Assembly (NCBI RefSeq): GCF_003581645.1
Contig: NZ_QXFK01000014.1
Location: forward strand, 558,001-622,000
Direction of reading: 5' to 3'
From: Pelagerythrobacter aerophilus
Lineage (GTDB): Bacteria; Pseudomonadota; Alphaproteobacteria; Sphingomonadales; Sphingomonadaceae
DNA: 64,000 bases
In this document: one piece after another, positions 44,892-54,583 of the stretch
Numbering within the stretch: position 1 is the first letter of the stretch
How the letters are laid out: each line of letters opens with the position of its first letter
Program-made: the position numbers and the translations under genes
Notes under the pieces: model-generated
The model's input: only the letters and a program-made list of their open reading frames with translations
Told to the model about the DNA's origin: nothing
Database searches by the model: none

Positions 44892-44919
44892 GTCAAGCGA
44901 AAGGGAACGTGCGCTTGAC
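44892..44919. promoter_or_regulatory. Inverted repeat in the divergent hydrolase/symporter promoter region
   Basis: GTCAAGCG (44892-44899) and CGCTTGAC (44912-44919) form a perfect 8-bp inverted repeat with 12 bp between. Each arm contains a TTGAC element reading outward, toward the hydrolase gene and toward the symporter operon. This is a plausible shared operator or paired -35 region, but no clear -10 elements could be matched. Confidence 0.4.
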
Positions 44920-45037
44920 GGCTCCGTCCGCACGCGGAAGAAAGGAGAGAGGTCCTGGTCTGCGACAGGTCCAGGAAATGAGATGCCCGGCAGATGCGCT
45001 CTGCGTTGAACGGGACGTAAGATGAGGGGGAGAACCA

Positions 45038-45325
45038 GTGCCCGAGGACGAAATTGAGGCGCGCGAAGTTGCGGCTTCGAACTACTGGCGCGCCAACGTC
45101 AGGTTGCTCGGCTTGTTGTTGAGCATCTGGTTCATCTGCTCCTTCGGCGCGGGGATCCTTTTCCGCGAGTACCTCGACCGGTTCTCGATCGGCGGCTATC
45201 CGCTCGGCTTCTGGTTCGCCCAGCAAGGCTCCATCTACATCTTCCTCCTGCTGATCGTGATCTATGTGGTCCTGATGGGACGGATCGAGCGCAAGCATGG
45301 CCTCGGTGACGGTGAGCCTCAGTGA
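45038..45325 (+). CDS. Sodium/substrate symporter small subunit (DUF4212)
   Basis: A 95-residue protein with two membrane helices: SNYWRANVRLLGLLLSIWFICSFGAGILF and WFAQQGSIYIFLLLIVIYVVLM. It matches the DUF4212 small subunit that accompanies VC_2705-type sodium:solute symporters. Start is GTG with GAGGGGGAG upstream. Its stop overlaps the large-subunit start. First gene of the plus-strand operon that runs to 53327. Confidence 0.9.
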   Translation: MPEDEIEAREVAASNYWRANVRLLGLLLSIWFICSFGAGILFREYLDRFSIGGYPLGFWFAQQGSIYIFLLLIVIYVVLMGRIERKHGLGDGEPQ

Positions 45326-47070
45326 GCACCCAGACGCTCATCTACATCTTCGTAGCCGCCAGCTTCGCCCTCTATATCGGCATAGCGATCTGGTCGCGGG
45401 CGTCCTCAACAAGCGAGTTTTACGTCGCCGGCGGAGAAGTGAACCCCGTCGTCAACGGCATGGCTACCGCGGCCGACTGGATGAGCGCGGCGAGCTTTAT
45501 CTCGATGGCCGGGCTGATCGCGTTCCTTGGCTATGACGGCTCCGTCTACCTGATGGGATGGACCGGCGGATACGTGCTTCTTGCGCTGCTGCTGGCGCCT
45601 TACCTGCGCAAGTTCGGCCAGTTCACGGTGCCCGACTTCATCGGTGCGCGCTACTATAGCAAGGCGGCCCGGGTCGTCGCGGTGGTCTGCCTTATCTTCA
45701 TCAGCTTCACCTATATCGCCGGGCAAATGCGCGGGGTGGGTATCGTCTTCTCCAGATTCCTCGATGTCTCGGTTACCATCGGCGTCATCGCCGGCATGGG
45801 CATCGTCTTCATCTACGCGGTGCTGGGCGGCATGAAGGGCATCACCTACACTCAGGTAGCGCAGTATTGCGTGCTGATTTTCGCCTACCTGGTGCCGGCC
45901 TTTTTCATCAGCTTCATGTTGACCGGCAATCCGGTGCCGCAGCTCGGCCTCGGCTCGCAGCTCAACGACGGTTCGGGCCTCTACGTGCTCCAGAAGCTCG
46001 ATCTGGTCGTCCAGGATCTCGGCTTCGCAGCCTATACTGCTGGCACCAAGTCGATGATCGACGTCTTCTGCATCACCGCCGCGCTGATGGTCGGCACGGC
46101 GGGGCTGCCGCATGTCATAGTGCGCTTCTTCACCGTCCCGCGCGCCGCGGATGCTCGCAAGTCAGCCGGGTGGGCGCTCCTTTTCATCTCCCTGCTCTAT
46201 ACAACAGCGCCCGCCGTGGGTGCCTTCGCCCGGCTGAACTTCACCGAAAGCGTGAACGAGACCGCCTATGCGGATGCACCGGGCTGGTTCACCAACTGGG
46301 AAGCCAACGACCTGATCGCGTTCCGCGACCGAAACGCCGACGGCATAATGCAGTATCGTGCGGGCGCCGCGTTCGACGGCGCACCGCTCTTTACGGATGA
46401 GAGAGGGGCTTCGGGCGAGCGGCTGGTGATGAACGAGGACATCCCGGGCGGCACCAACGAAGTGTACGTGGACCGGGACATCATGGTGCTCGCCAACCCG
46501 GAGATCGCGAGCCTCCCCGGCTGGGTGATCGCGCTGGTTGCAGCCGGGGGTCTGGCAGCCGCACTGTCCACCGCCGCGGGGCTCTTGCTGGTTATTTCGA
46601 GCGCCGTCAGCCACGACCTGCTGAAGCAGACGTTCCGGCCGCAGATCACCGAGAAGGGCGAGCTGGCTGCCGCCCGGATCGCCGCAACGGCTGCCATCCT
46701 GGTCGCTGGGTACCTCGGGGTCTATCCTCCCGGTTGGGTGGCGGAGGTGGTCGCATTCGCATTCGGATTGGCGGCCGCTTCGCTGTTCCCGGCAATTTTT
46801 CTGGGCATCTTCACGAAATGGGTGAACCGCGAAGGCGCGATCGCCGGCATGGTGACCGGGCTCGGCTTCACGTTTCTCTACATCGCCTACTTCAAGCTCT
46901 GGGAACCGGCTGCGAACGTTCAGGCCAATTGGCTATTCGGCATTTCGCCCGAAGGGATCGGCGTGGTCGGCATGCTGCTCAACTTCGCTGTGGCAGCCGT
47001 GGTCGCCAAAATCACCGCAAGACCTCCGGCCGAGGTTGGTCGCCTGGTATCGATGATACGGGTGCCATAG
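45322..47070 (+). CDS. Sodium:solute symporter large subunit (VC_2705-type, SSS family)
   Basis: A 582-residue protein with about 13 helices: EFYVAGGEVNPVVNGMATAADWMSAASF at the sodium site, YTQVAQYCVLIFAYL and GLPHVIVRFFTVP. A large loop around residues 325-385 carries DRNADGIMQY, an EF-hand-like acidic turn usual in this subfamily. Relatives such as ActP transport acetate and other monocarboxylates with sodium. In this locus it probably takes up the cyclic amide or product acid across the inner membrane. The start is GTG, overlapping the small subunit gene. Confidence 0.9.
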   Translation: MSTQTLIYIFVAASFALYIGIAIWSRASSTSEFYVAGGEVNPVVNGMATAADWMSAASFISMAGLIAFLGYDGSVYLMGWTGGYVLLALLLAPYLRKFGQFTVPDFIGARYYSKAARVVAVVCLIFISFTYIAGQMRGVGIVFSRFLDVSVTIGVIAGMGIVFIYAVLGGMKGITYTQVAQYCVLIFAYLVPAFFISFMLTGNPVPQLGLGSQLNDGSGLYVLQKLDLVVQDLGFAAYTAGTKSMIDVFCITAALMVGTAGLPHVIVRFFTVPRAADARKSAGWALLFISLLYTTAPAVGAFARLNFTESVNETAYADAPGWFTNWEANDLIAFRDRNADGIMQYRAGAAFDGAPLFTDERGASGERLVMNEDIPGGTNEVYVDRDIMVLANPEIASLPGWVIALVAAGGLAAALSTAAGLLLVISSAVSHDLLKQTFRPQITEKGELAAARIAATAAILVAGYLGVYPPGWVAEVVAFAFGLAAASLFPAIFLGIFTKWVNREGAIAGMVTGLGFTFLYIAYFKLWEPAANVQANWLFGISPEGIGVVGMLLNFAVAAVVAKITARPPAEVGRLVSMIRVP

Positions 47071-47117
47071 CGTGTCATCCTTTGCCGGCGCGGTTTGCTT
47101 GAGGCACGGCTCCGAAA

Positions 47118-50100
47118 ATGCTTCATGAAGCCATGACCAGCGGATGGAGCTTCGCGATCGATCGCGGCGGAACGTTCACCGATGTGATCGCACGCTCGCC
47201 GGAAAACGAGGTGGTCGTCGAGAAGCTGCTGTCGGAGAACCCGGGCCAGTACGCGGATGCGGCGCTGGAGGCGATCCGGCGCATCCTGACGCGCGGCGAC
47301 GGTGGCACGGCCGCGTCGGTACGCATGGGCACGACCGTCGCAACGAACGCCCTTCTCGAGCGCAGAGGCGACCGCGTCGCCCTGGCGATAACCCGCGGCT
47401 TCGGCGATGCGCTGCGGATCGGATATCAGGCGCGGCCGGACATCTTCGCGCGGCACATCCGCCTTCCCGACCAGGCGTACGAGCGGGTCATCGAAGTCGA
47501 CGAGCGCGTCGGCGCAGAGGGCGATATCGTGCGGCCGCTCGACGAGGAGCGGACTCGCGCGGCACTTGCCGAAGCGCGGACCAGCGGGATCGACGCACTC
47601 GCAATCGTCTTGCTGCACGGATGGCGCTTCACCGATCACGAGGAGCGGGTCGCGCGGATCGCCTGCGAGCTGGGCTTTGGGCAGATCTCCGTCAGTCACG
47701 AAGTGGCGCCGCTGATAAAGCTTGTCGGGCGCGGCGATACGACGGTGGTGGACGCCTATTTGTCGCCCGTCCTGGGGCGCTACGTCAGCCAGATCGCGGC
47801 CGGACTATCCGCCGATACGCGCCTGCAATTCATGCAATCGAACGGCGGACTTGCGGACGCTCAGGCATTCCGGGGCAAGGATGCGATCCTGTCCGGTCCG
47901 GCAGGGGGCGTGGTCGGAATGGTGGCGGCCACCCGCCCGCACTTTGCCGACGACGAGCCGGTACGCCTGATCGGCTTCGATATGGGCGGGACGTCGACGG
48001 ATGTTTCACACTATTCGGGCCGTTTCGAGCTTACGGACGAAAGCGTCGTCGCGGGCGTTCGCATCCGCGCGCCGATGATGCAGATCCACACCGTCGCGGC
48101 CGGCGGCGGTTCGATCTGCAGTTTCGACGGCATGCGTTTTCGGGTCGGTCCCGGAAGCGCCGGCTCGGACCCGGGGCCGGCCTGCTATCGCAACGGCGGC
48201 CCTCTCACGGTTACCGATTGCAACCTGTTCCTCGGCCGCATCGATCCGCAGGCGTTCCCTGCCGTGTTCGGGCCCGAGGGCGATCAACCACTCGATGCCC
48301 AAGCATCGCGCGCGCGACTTCGGGAAGTTGCCGAGGCACTCGGAGACGCAAAGTCGCTGGAAGAGATCGCCGAGGGCTTCCTCGCCGTCGCAGTCGACAA
48401 CATGACCAACGCCATCCGAAAGATCTCGGTAGCGCGAGGCCATGACGTGACACGCTACACCCTCGCCTGCTTCGGCGGAGCCGGCGGCCAGTTGGCATGC
48501 CGGGTCGCGGATGCGCTGGGCATCGAGCGGATCCTGATCCATCCGCTCGCGGGCGTGCTGTCGGCCTATGGGATCGGCCTCGCCGATGTGAAGTCCATCC
48601 GGGAAGAAAGCTTCCTGCAGCCGCTCGGCACGGACTTCTCACAACCGCTCGCGGCGCTCGAGGGGGCCGCCACCGCATCGCTCGTTGCTCAAGGCGTCCC
48701 GCTCGAAACGGTCGTTCTGCATCGACGGTCTCGCCTCCGCTACGCGGGCAGCGATACGACCCTGGAGGTGGCGCTGCGAGAACCGGACGAAATGCGTGCG
48801 GAGTTCGAACACCTTCACCAGGGGCGCTTCGGCTATGTCGACAAGCAGGCTGCGGTGATCCTGGATGCGCTCATCGTCGAAGGCGTCGGCGATTCCGCGG
48901 CGGAGCCGCCCCAGTTGCAGGTTCAAGAGGAAGCGAAGCCAGTCAGCGGCCCCGCGATCATCACCGAGCAGACGTCGACGATTGTCGTCGAGCCCGGCTG
49001 GAGCGCGCTGCGAGCATCGGACGGGACCCTCGTGCTGACGCGCAGCGTGCCGGCGCAGCGTGCCCAGGCGCTCGGCACGAAGGCCGATCCGGTGATGCTC
49101 GAGATCTTCAACAACCTGTTCATGGCCATCGCCGAAGAAATGGGGGTTGCGCTCCAGTCGACCGCGACGAGCGTCAACATCAAGGAGCGGCTCGACTTCT
49201 CATGCGCCCTGTTCGACCGTGACGGTGCGCTGATCGCCAACGCGCCTCACATCCCGGTGCACCTTGGCTCGATGGGCGAAAGCATCCGCCACATCATCGA
49301 TATGCGCGGCTCGGCGCGCGACGGACGGGGCATCCTGCGCGGAGATGCCTACGCGTTGAACGACCCTTACCGCGGGGGCACGCACCTGCCGGACGTGACG
49401 GTGATCATGCCCGTCTTCTACTCCGACGAGGATGCCGAGCCCTCAGCCTTCGTGGCCGCGCGCGGCCATCATGCCGACATCGGCGGCATTGCGCCGGGTT
49501 CGATGCCGCCCGACAGCCGCACGATCGACGCGGAAGGTGTGCTGATCGACAACCTGCTGCTCGTCGACGAGGGACATTTTCAGGAGCGCGAGGTGCGCAC
49601 CCTGCTCGGCTCCGGATCGCACCCGGCGCGCAACGTCGACCGCAACATCTCCGACCTCAGGGCGCAGCTTGCGGCCTGCGCACGCGGCGCCGAAGGACTC
49701 ATCGGCGCCGTACGCGAACACGGGTCCGACGTTATCGACGCCTACATGCGCCATGTTCTCGCCAACGCGGAGGAGTCGGTTCGGCGGCTGCTCGAAACGC
49801 TCGACGACGGCGAATTCGAGTACGCATTGGACAACGGCGCCAGCGTCCGCGTCGCCATTCGTATCGACCGCGCGAAACGGTCCGCCGTCTTCGATTTCAC
49901 CGGTACCAGCGAGCAACTCGGCGACAACTTCAACGCGCCGTTCTCGATCGTACGCGCCGCGTCGCTATACGTTCTGCGCACATTGATCGACGACCCCATA
50001 CCGATGAACGACGGTTGCCTCCGCCCAGTCGAGCTGGTGGTGCCCGAAGGGAGCATGCTGAGCCCTCGCTATCCGGCAGCGGTCGTGGCCGGCAATGTCG

Positions 50101-50633
50101 AGACCAGCCAAGTGGTCACCGACGCCCTGTTTGCAGCGACGGGTCGCCTTGCACCGAGCCAGGGAACGATGAACAATTTCACCTTCGGCAACGGCCAACA
50201 CCAATATTACGAGACGATCGCCGGCGGCTCCGGAGCCGGACCCGATCATGACGGGACCGACGCGGTGCAGACGCACATGACGAACAGCCGTCTCACCGAC
50301 CCCGAGATCCTCGAGACCCGGCACCCGGTCCGGCTCGACCGTTTCGCAATCCGGCGCTGCTCCGGCGGAGACGGCGAGCATCGCGGCGGCGATGGCGTCA
50401 CCCGAGAACTGACGTTCCTCGAGCCGATGCGGGCCAACATCCTCGCGAACCGGCGCCGTGTTCCGCCCAGAGGTATCAAGGGCGGCGGCGACGGCAAAGC
50501 CGGCCGCAACTGGGTCGAACGCGTCGATGGGACGATCGAGGAACTGAGCGCCACCCAGTCCGCCGAGATGCAGCCCGGCGACCGCTTCGTGATAGAGACG
50601 CCGGGCGGCGGCGGGTTCGGAGCGACGAAATGA
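47118..50633 (+). CDS. 5-oxoprolinase (ATP-hydrolysing), fused HyuA-HyuB type
   Basis: A 1171-residue fusion. The HyuA-like half opens with [15 protein letters not shown] (phosphate 1) and has [16 protein letters not shown] about residue 290. The HyuB-like half starts near residue 650 ([20 protein letters not shown]) with [34 protein letters not shown] and the oxoprolinase-typical [35 protein letters not shown]. The enzyme opens 5-oxoproline to glutamate at the cost of ATP; hydantoin-like substrates are the main alternative. The start may also be the ATG at 47133. It lies 47 bp after the symporter and overlaps DUF969 by 4 bp. Confidence 0.9.
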   Translation: MLHEAMTSGWSFAIDRGGTFTDVIARSPENEVVVEKLLSENPGQYADAALEAIRRILTRGDGGTAASVRMGTTVATNALLERRGDRVALAITRGFGDALRIGYQARPDIFARHIRLPDQAYERVIEVDERVGAEGDIVRPLDEERTRAALAEARTSGIDALAIVLLHGWRFTDHEERVARIACELGFGQISVSHEVAPLIKLVGRGDTTVVDAYLSPVLGRYVSQIAAGLSADTRLQFMQSNGGLADAQAFRGKDAILSGPAGGVVGMVAATRPHFADDEPVRLIGFDMGGTSTDVSHYSGRFELTDESVVAGVRIRAPMMQIHTVAAGGGSICSFDGMRFRVGPGSAGSDPGPACYRNGGPLTVTDCNLFLGRIDPQAFPAVFGPEGDQPLDAQASRARLREVAEALGDAKSLEEIAEGFLAVAVDNMTNAIRKISVARGHDVTRYTLACFGGAGGQLACRVADALGIERILIHPLAGVLSAYGIGLADVKSIREESFLQPLGTDFSQPLAALEGAATASLVAQGVPLETVVLHRRSRLRYAGSDTTLEVALREPDEMRAEFEHLHQGRFGYVDKQAAVILDALIVEGVGDSAAEPPQLQVQEEAKPVSGPAIITEQTSTIVVEPGWSALRASDGTLVLTRSVPAQRAQALGTKADPVMLEIFNNLFMAIAEEMGVALQSTATSVNIKERLDFSCALFDRDGALIANAPHIPVHLGSMGESIRHIIDMRGSARDGRGILRGDAYALNDPYRGGTHLPDVTVIMPVFYSDEDAEPSAFVAARGHHADIGGIAPGSMPPDSRTIDAEGVLIDNLLLVDEGHFQEREVRTLLGSGSHPARNVDRNISDLRAQLAACARGAEGLIGAVREHGSDVIDAYMRHVLANAEESVRRLLETLDDGEFEYALDNGASVRVAIRIDRAKRSAVFDFTGTSEQLGDNFNAPFSIVRAASLYVLRTLIDDPIPMNDGCLRPVELVVPEGSMLSPRYPAAVVAGNVETSQVVTDALFAATGRLAPSQGTMNNFTFGNGQHQYYETIAGGSGAGPDHDGTDAVQTHMTNSRLTDPEILETRHPVRLDRFAIRRCSGGDGEHRGGDGVTRELTFLEPMRANILANRRRVPPRGIKGGGDGKAGRNWVERVDGTIEELSATQSAEMQPGDRFVIETPGGGGFGATK

Positions 50634-51376
50634 CTTACCTTCCGCTGCTCGGAATCCTGCTCGTCGTCATCGGCTTCGCGCTTCGCATGAACCCGATGCT
50701 GGTCGTCACGGCCGCGGCCGTCGTGACCGGACTTCTCGCGGGGATGGATCTTTACCAGGTTATCTCGACCTTCGGCGAGGCCTTCAACGACAACCGCATC
50801 ATCGCCATCGTATGGATCGTCCTCCCGGTGATCGGCCTGCTCGAACGCTTCGGGCTGCAGCAGCAGGCAGCGACGCTGATCCGCGGCTTCCGAAAGGCCA
50901 CCGCTGGCAAGCTTCTGATCCTTTACCTGCTCTATCGCCAGATCACCGCCGCAATCGGACTGCACTCGACTGCCGGACATCCGCAGACCGTGCGGCCGCT
51001 GATCGCGCCGATGGCGCTCGCTGCCGCCGAAAAGCAGCGCGGCGGCCCGATCGACGAAGACACGGCGGAGCGCGTCAAAAGCTATTCGGCCGCCACCGAC
51101 AATGTCGGTCTGTTTTTCGGGGAAGATATCTTTTTCGCGATCGGATCGATCGTGCTGATCCAGCAGACGCTGCTCACTTACGGGTACAATCTCGCGCCGC
51201 TCGAAATTGCCGTTTGGGCGATCCCGACCGCGATCGCCGCGTTTCTGATCCATGGTACGAGGCTCGCGCTGCTCGACCGTCGGCTGACGCGCGGTGCGGG
51301 GCTCGCCACCATGCCGGCGCCGCACCATACGCCGACCGACACGCCGCCCACCGGCCATGTGGGGGCGAGCGAATGA
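50630..51376 (+). CDS. DUF969 membrane protein (putative transporter half)
   Basis: A 248-residue protein with about six helices: [69 protein letters not shown] and [22 protein letters not shown]. It matches DUF969, which nearly always occurs with DUF979 and, in other bacteria, near pyroglutamyl-peptidase genes. The pair is likely a transporter for 5-oxoproline or related acids. It overlaps the genes on both sides by 4 bp. Confidence 0.85.
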   Translation: MTYLPLLGILLVVIGFALRMNPMLVVTAAAVVTGLLAGMDLYQVISTFGEAFNDNRIIAIVWIVLPVIGLLERFGLQQQAATLIRGFRKATAGKLLILYLLYRQITAAIGLHSTAGHPQTVRPLIAPMALAAAEKQRGGPIDEDTAERVKSYSAATDNVGLFFGEDIFFAIGSIVLIQQTLLTYGYNLAPLEIAVWAIPTAIAAFLIHGTRLALLDRRLTRGAGLATMPAPHHTPTDTPPTGHVGASE

Positions 51377-52326
51377 TCACGCTGCAATGGCTCTACATCC
51401 TCGCGGGCCTCATGTTCGCGGCCTTCGCGCTCCTGAGCGCTGCCGACCGCACCAACGCGAAGCGGCTCGGCAATGCGGCGTTCTGGGGTCTGATGGCGCT
51501 GAGCCTGCTTGCCGGCGACTACCTCGGCGGTTTCGGAAACGGCCTGCTGGTGCTCGGGCTGGCCGGCCTGGCAGGTTTCGGGCTCATCGGCCGAAGCGCA
51601 CCGCCCACGACAACGGATGCCGAGCGGGAGAGCTGGGCCGATCGGCTTGGTAACAGGCTCTTTCTTCCGGCACTCATCATCCCTGCGACGGCGCTCTTCG
51701 GCACGCTCGCCTACAACTACACGGCGCTCGGCACCTACGGCTGGTTCGAAGACAAGCGCGAGACCTACGTTCTGCTGGGTGTGGGCGTGCTGCTTGCAAT
51801 CGCGGCCATTTTCGCATGGTTGAAACCGTCGCCCCTGGCCCCGGTTCAGGAGGGGCGGCGCCTCATCGACGCGATCGGCTGGGCCGCCGTTCTTCCGCAG
51901 ATGCTCGCGGCGCTCGGCGTACTGTTCGCAGCCGCGGGCGTCGGCACGATCATCGGAGACCTGACCGCGGCAGTCATTCCGGAGGGCAGCATCTTCCTCA
52001 CCGTGCTGGTTTTCGCGATGGGAATGGCCCTGTTCACGATGATCATGGGCAATGCGTTCGCGGCATTCCCCGTCATGGCCGCGGCAGTCGGCATCCCGCT
52101 CCTTGTTGAAGACTATGGCGGCAATCCGGCGATCGTCGGGGCAGTCGGCATGCTGGCGGGGTTCTGCGGGACTTTGATGACCCCGATGGCAGCCAACTTC
52201 AACCTCGTCCCGGCGGCGCTGCTGGAGCTCAAGGATCAGTACGGCGTGATCAAGGCGCAGATTGCTACGGCGCTGCCCCTGCTCGTCGCCAACATCCTCA
52301 TCATCTATTTCGCGGCATTCGGATGA
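51373..52326 (+). CDS. DUF979 membrane protein (putative transporter half)
   Basis: A 317-residue protein with about nine helices: LQWLYILAGLMFAAFALLS, IIPATALFGTLAYNYTALG, AAAGVGTIIGDLTAAVIPEG and VGAVGMLAGFCGTLMTPMAANFNLVPAALLELKD. The GTLMTPMAANFNLVP segment is family-typical. It is the obligate partner of DUF969. It is translationally coupled to both neighbours, which implies a fixed ratio of the products. Substrate is unproven. Confidence 0.85.
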   Translation: MITLQWLYILAGLMFAAFALLSAADRTNAKRLGNAAFWGLMALSLLAGDYLGGFGNGLLVLGLAGLAGFGLIGRSAPPTTTDAERESWADRLGNRLFLPALIIPATALFGTLAYNYTALGTYGWFEDKRETYVLLGVGVLLAIAAIFAWLKPSPLAPVQEGRRLIDAIGWAAVLPQMLAALGVLFAAAGVGTIIGDLTAAVIPEGSIFLTVLVFAMGMALFTMIMGNAFAAFPVMAAAVGIPLLVEDYGGNPAIVGAVGMLAGFCGTLMTPMAANFNLVPAALLELKDQYGVIKAQIATALPLLVANILIIYFAAFG

Positions 52327-53327
52327 CTGATCTTAGCATGCATACGGCAGCGAAGATGGCTCGCATTGCTCTCGGGCATGTCGCGCAGGAATATCCGCAC
52401 AAGCTCGATCACGTGCTGGGCGGCGACGAGGATGCGCGGCCACCGCGAGAGCTTCACCCCGTCTTCTTCGGCAGCTTCGACTGGCATAGCTGTGTGCACG
52501 GCTGGTGGACGCTGTTGACGGTTCGTCGCCTGCATCGCGATGGCGCCGAGGCGCTGGAGATCGAGCGGCTCGCGGACAGCACGTTCACCGCCGAAAAGAT
52601 TGCCGTGGAGCGGGCTTATCTGGACCGCCCCCTCTCGCGGGGGTTCGAACGGCCCTATGGCTGGGCGTGGCTGCTCTACCTTCACCTTGAAGCGGCCAAA
52701 CACGCCGACCGCAGCTGGGTCGCCGAGCTCGCGCCGCTGGCGAGCGCTTTCGCCAATCGCTTTCGCACGTATCTGCAGATCCTTACCTACCCGATTCGGG
52801 CGGGCGCTCATTCCAACACGGCCTTCGCGCTCGTTCTTGCGCTCGAATGGGCGGAGCAGTTCGACGAGCCTCTCGCCGACCTGATCCGCTCGCGTTCGCG
52901 GCATTGGTTCGCCGCCGACCGCGACGCACAGGCGTGGGAGCCGAGTGGCGATGACTTCCTCTCCCCGACGCTGACGGAAGCGCTCCTGATGAAGCGGGTG
53001 CTCGCAGAGGACGCGTTCGGCGAGTGGTTCGGTCATTTCCTGCCGCGGATCCACCAGCGGCAGCCGGAGACACTCTTCACTCCGGCGACCGTCAGCGATC
53101 GCAGCGACGGCAAGATCGCGCACCTCGACGGCCTCAATCTCAGCCGCGCCTGGTGCTGGCGCCTGCTGGGCCATCGGGATGTCGCGGAAGAGCACCTTGC
53201 AGCCGCACTACCGCACGTCGCAGGTGACTACATGGGGGAGCACTGGCTGCAGAGCTTCGCCCTTCTGGCCCTACTCGCCACGAGGACAATTCAGGCAGAC
53301 GCGTTAATTCCGCCCTCCCCACACTAG
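52323..53327 (+). CDS. DUF2891-family protein
   Basis: A 334-residue, mostly helical protein without signal peptide. The DUF2891 signature is clear: LHPVFFGSFDWHSCVHGWW near residue 45, GWAWLLYLHLEA, YPIRAGAHSNTAFALVLAL and DGLNLSRAWCWR. The pattern of buried Trp/His residues suggests an alpha/alpha-toroid similar to glycosidase or epimerase folds. Function is unknown; coupling to DUF979 ties it to the oxoprolinase operon, perhaps as an additional amide or ring-opening enzyme. Its stop is shared (CTAG) with the convergent gene. Confidence 0.85.
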   Translation: MTDLSMHTAAKMARIALGHVAQEYPHKLDHVLGGDEDARPPRELHPVFFGSFDWHSCVHGWWTLLTVRRLHRDGAEALEIERLADSTFTAEKIAVERAYLDRPLSRGFERPYGWAWLLYLHLEAAKHADRSWVAELAPLASAFANRFRTYLQILTYPIRAGAHSNTAFALVLALEWAEQFDEPLADLIRSRSRHWFAADRDAQAWEPSGDDFLSPTLTEALLMKRVLAEDAFGEWFGHFLPRIHQRQPETLFTPATVSDRSDGKIAHLDGLNLSRAWCWRLLGHRDVAEEHLAAALPHVAGDYMGEHWLQSFALLALLATRTIQADALIPPSPH

Positions 53328-54466
53328 TTCGTACGCGGATACTCCAGTTGCATGGCGACGACATCGGTTGTGAGCTTCCCGTAACGGTCGGTGATCGTGT
53401 CGAGCGTCCGGTCCAGTGCATCGACCGGTCGCTGGGCGGGGAAGATCGACACCCGGCGATCCGACGGCCATTGGTCGTCGGCGAGATCAGGCAAGATGCG
53501 AATTCCGTTTGCCGTTGCCACCGCATGGGTCGAAGCCGCGAAGGTGACGACGTCGGACCGGTAGGTTCGGGACCAGGCGTCGGCCACTATAGCCAGCGAC
53601 ACCTCGTCCATGCCGGGCTGAAGCTCGATTCCCCAAGTGTCGCGATTCCAGAACGTCATGCGATTGGCGAGCACGGTCGTCACGAACGGACGCGTGAGCC
53701 TGAATGCTGCGCTTGAATGCCGCGCATCCCAGGCTTCGACGCCCAGTTCGTGCGCAACTTCTTCCGCCTTCCTGTGTCCGGCAATTGCTTCGATCAGCGT
53801 CAGCATCATCGGCATCGCGGCGGTGATGCCGGTTGTGGTCACGACATTCCCGTCAGCCACCATGCGCCGGCCGGCGACATACTCGATCGTCGGGCTTCGC
53901 TCGAGCATCTCGCGGCGATAGTACCAGTGTGTCGTCGCACGCTTGCCGTCCAGCAGGCCGGCCGCGCCGACCACTTTGGCGCCAGCGCAGACGCCGAGGA
54001 TTCGCGCGCCCTTGCGGGATTGATCCCGCAGCCATGCAAGCACCGCAGGATCGTCATCGCGGCTCATCGCCGGAACGATGACATAATCGGCTCCCTCGGG
54101 ATGCCCGGCATCGAATTTGGCGATCGTCGCGTCCGGTTCTGCCCGAAGCGCGGGATAAAGCTGGACCGGCCCCGGTCCGGTCGCCAGCATGATCACATCG
54201 GCTACATCCGCTCGCCGCAGGATCCCGGTCGTGGTGATGTAGTCGTTGGTCTCGGTGGCGTCGTTGACCCCGACGACCGCAATGACAGGCCGGCCTTCGC
54301 CATCGTGTCGCAATGCAGCGAGCATGGCGGCGGCCTCTTCCTGCGGCACCGGCGGAGCCTCGACCGCAACCGTTTTGGAAGGGAGGCTGAAAATCCAACC
54401 GGCAAAGCCCCCCAGACAAAGCAGAACGACAGCGACACCGCCCCAGATGAAGATCGACTTCGACAT
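53324..54466 (-). CDS. Membrane-anchored DJ-1/PfpI-family protein
   Basis: A 380-residue protein: N-terminal helix SIFIWGGVAVVLLCLGGFAGW, then a DJ-1/PfpI domain with the nucleophile elbow ARILGVCAGAKVVGAAGLL (Cys) and TTHWYYRREML, a region usual in GlxA-type regulators. There is no AraC DNA-binding part, and about 150 C-terminal residues carry a second alpha/beta segment (DEVSLAIVADAWSRTYRSD, then GIRILPDL). It is probably anchored facing the periplasm. AGGAGA precedes the ATG. Function unknown; it borders the oxoprolinase locus. Confidence 0.78.
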   Translation of the reverse strand: MSKSIFIWGGVAVVLLCLGGFAGWIFSLPSKTVAVEAPPVPQEEAAAMLAALRHDGEGRPVIAVVGVNDATETNDYITTTGILRRADVADVIMLATGPGPVQLYPALRAEPDATIAKFDAGHPEGADYVIVPAMSRDDDPAVLAWLRDQSRKGARILGVCAGAKVVGAAGLLDGKRATTHWYYRREMLERSPTIEYVAGRRMVADGNVVTTTGITAAMPMMLTLIEAIAGHRKAEEVAHELGVEAWDARHSSAAFRLTRPFVTTVLANRMTFWNRDTWGIELQPGMDEVSLAIVADAWSRTYRSDVVTFAASTHAVATANGIRILPDLADDQWPSDRRVSIFPAQRPVDALDRTLDTITDRYGKLTTDVVAMQLEYPRTN

Positions 54467-54583
54467 GATTGCGTCTCCTTGACGGAAATGGTCGCGAGGC
54501 CGTCGGAACCCGGCAGCTTTATGATGCCGGCATCTTGGCAAACGCGCGGGATGTGTTCGCAGCGAAGACTGTTGGCCTGTACC

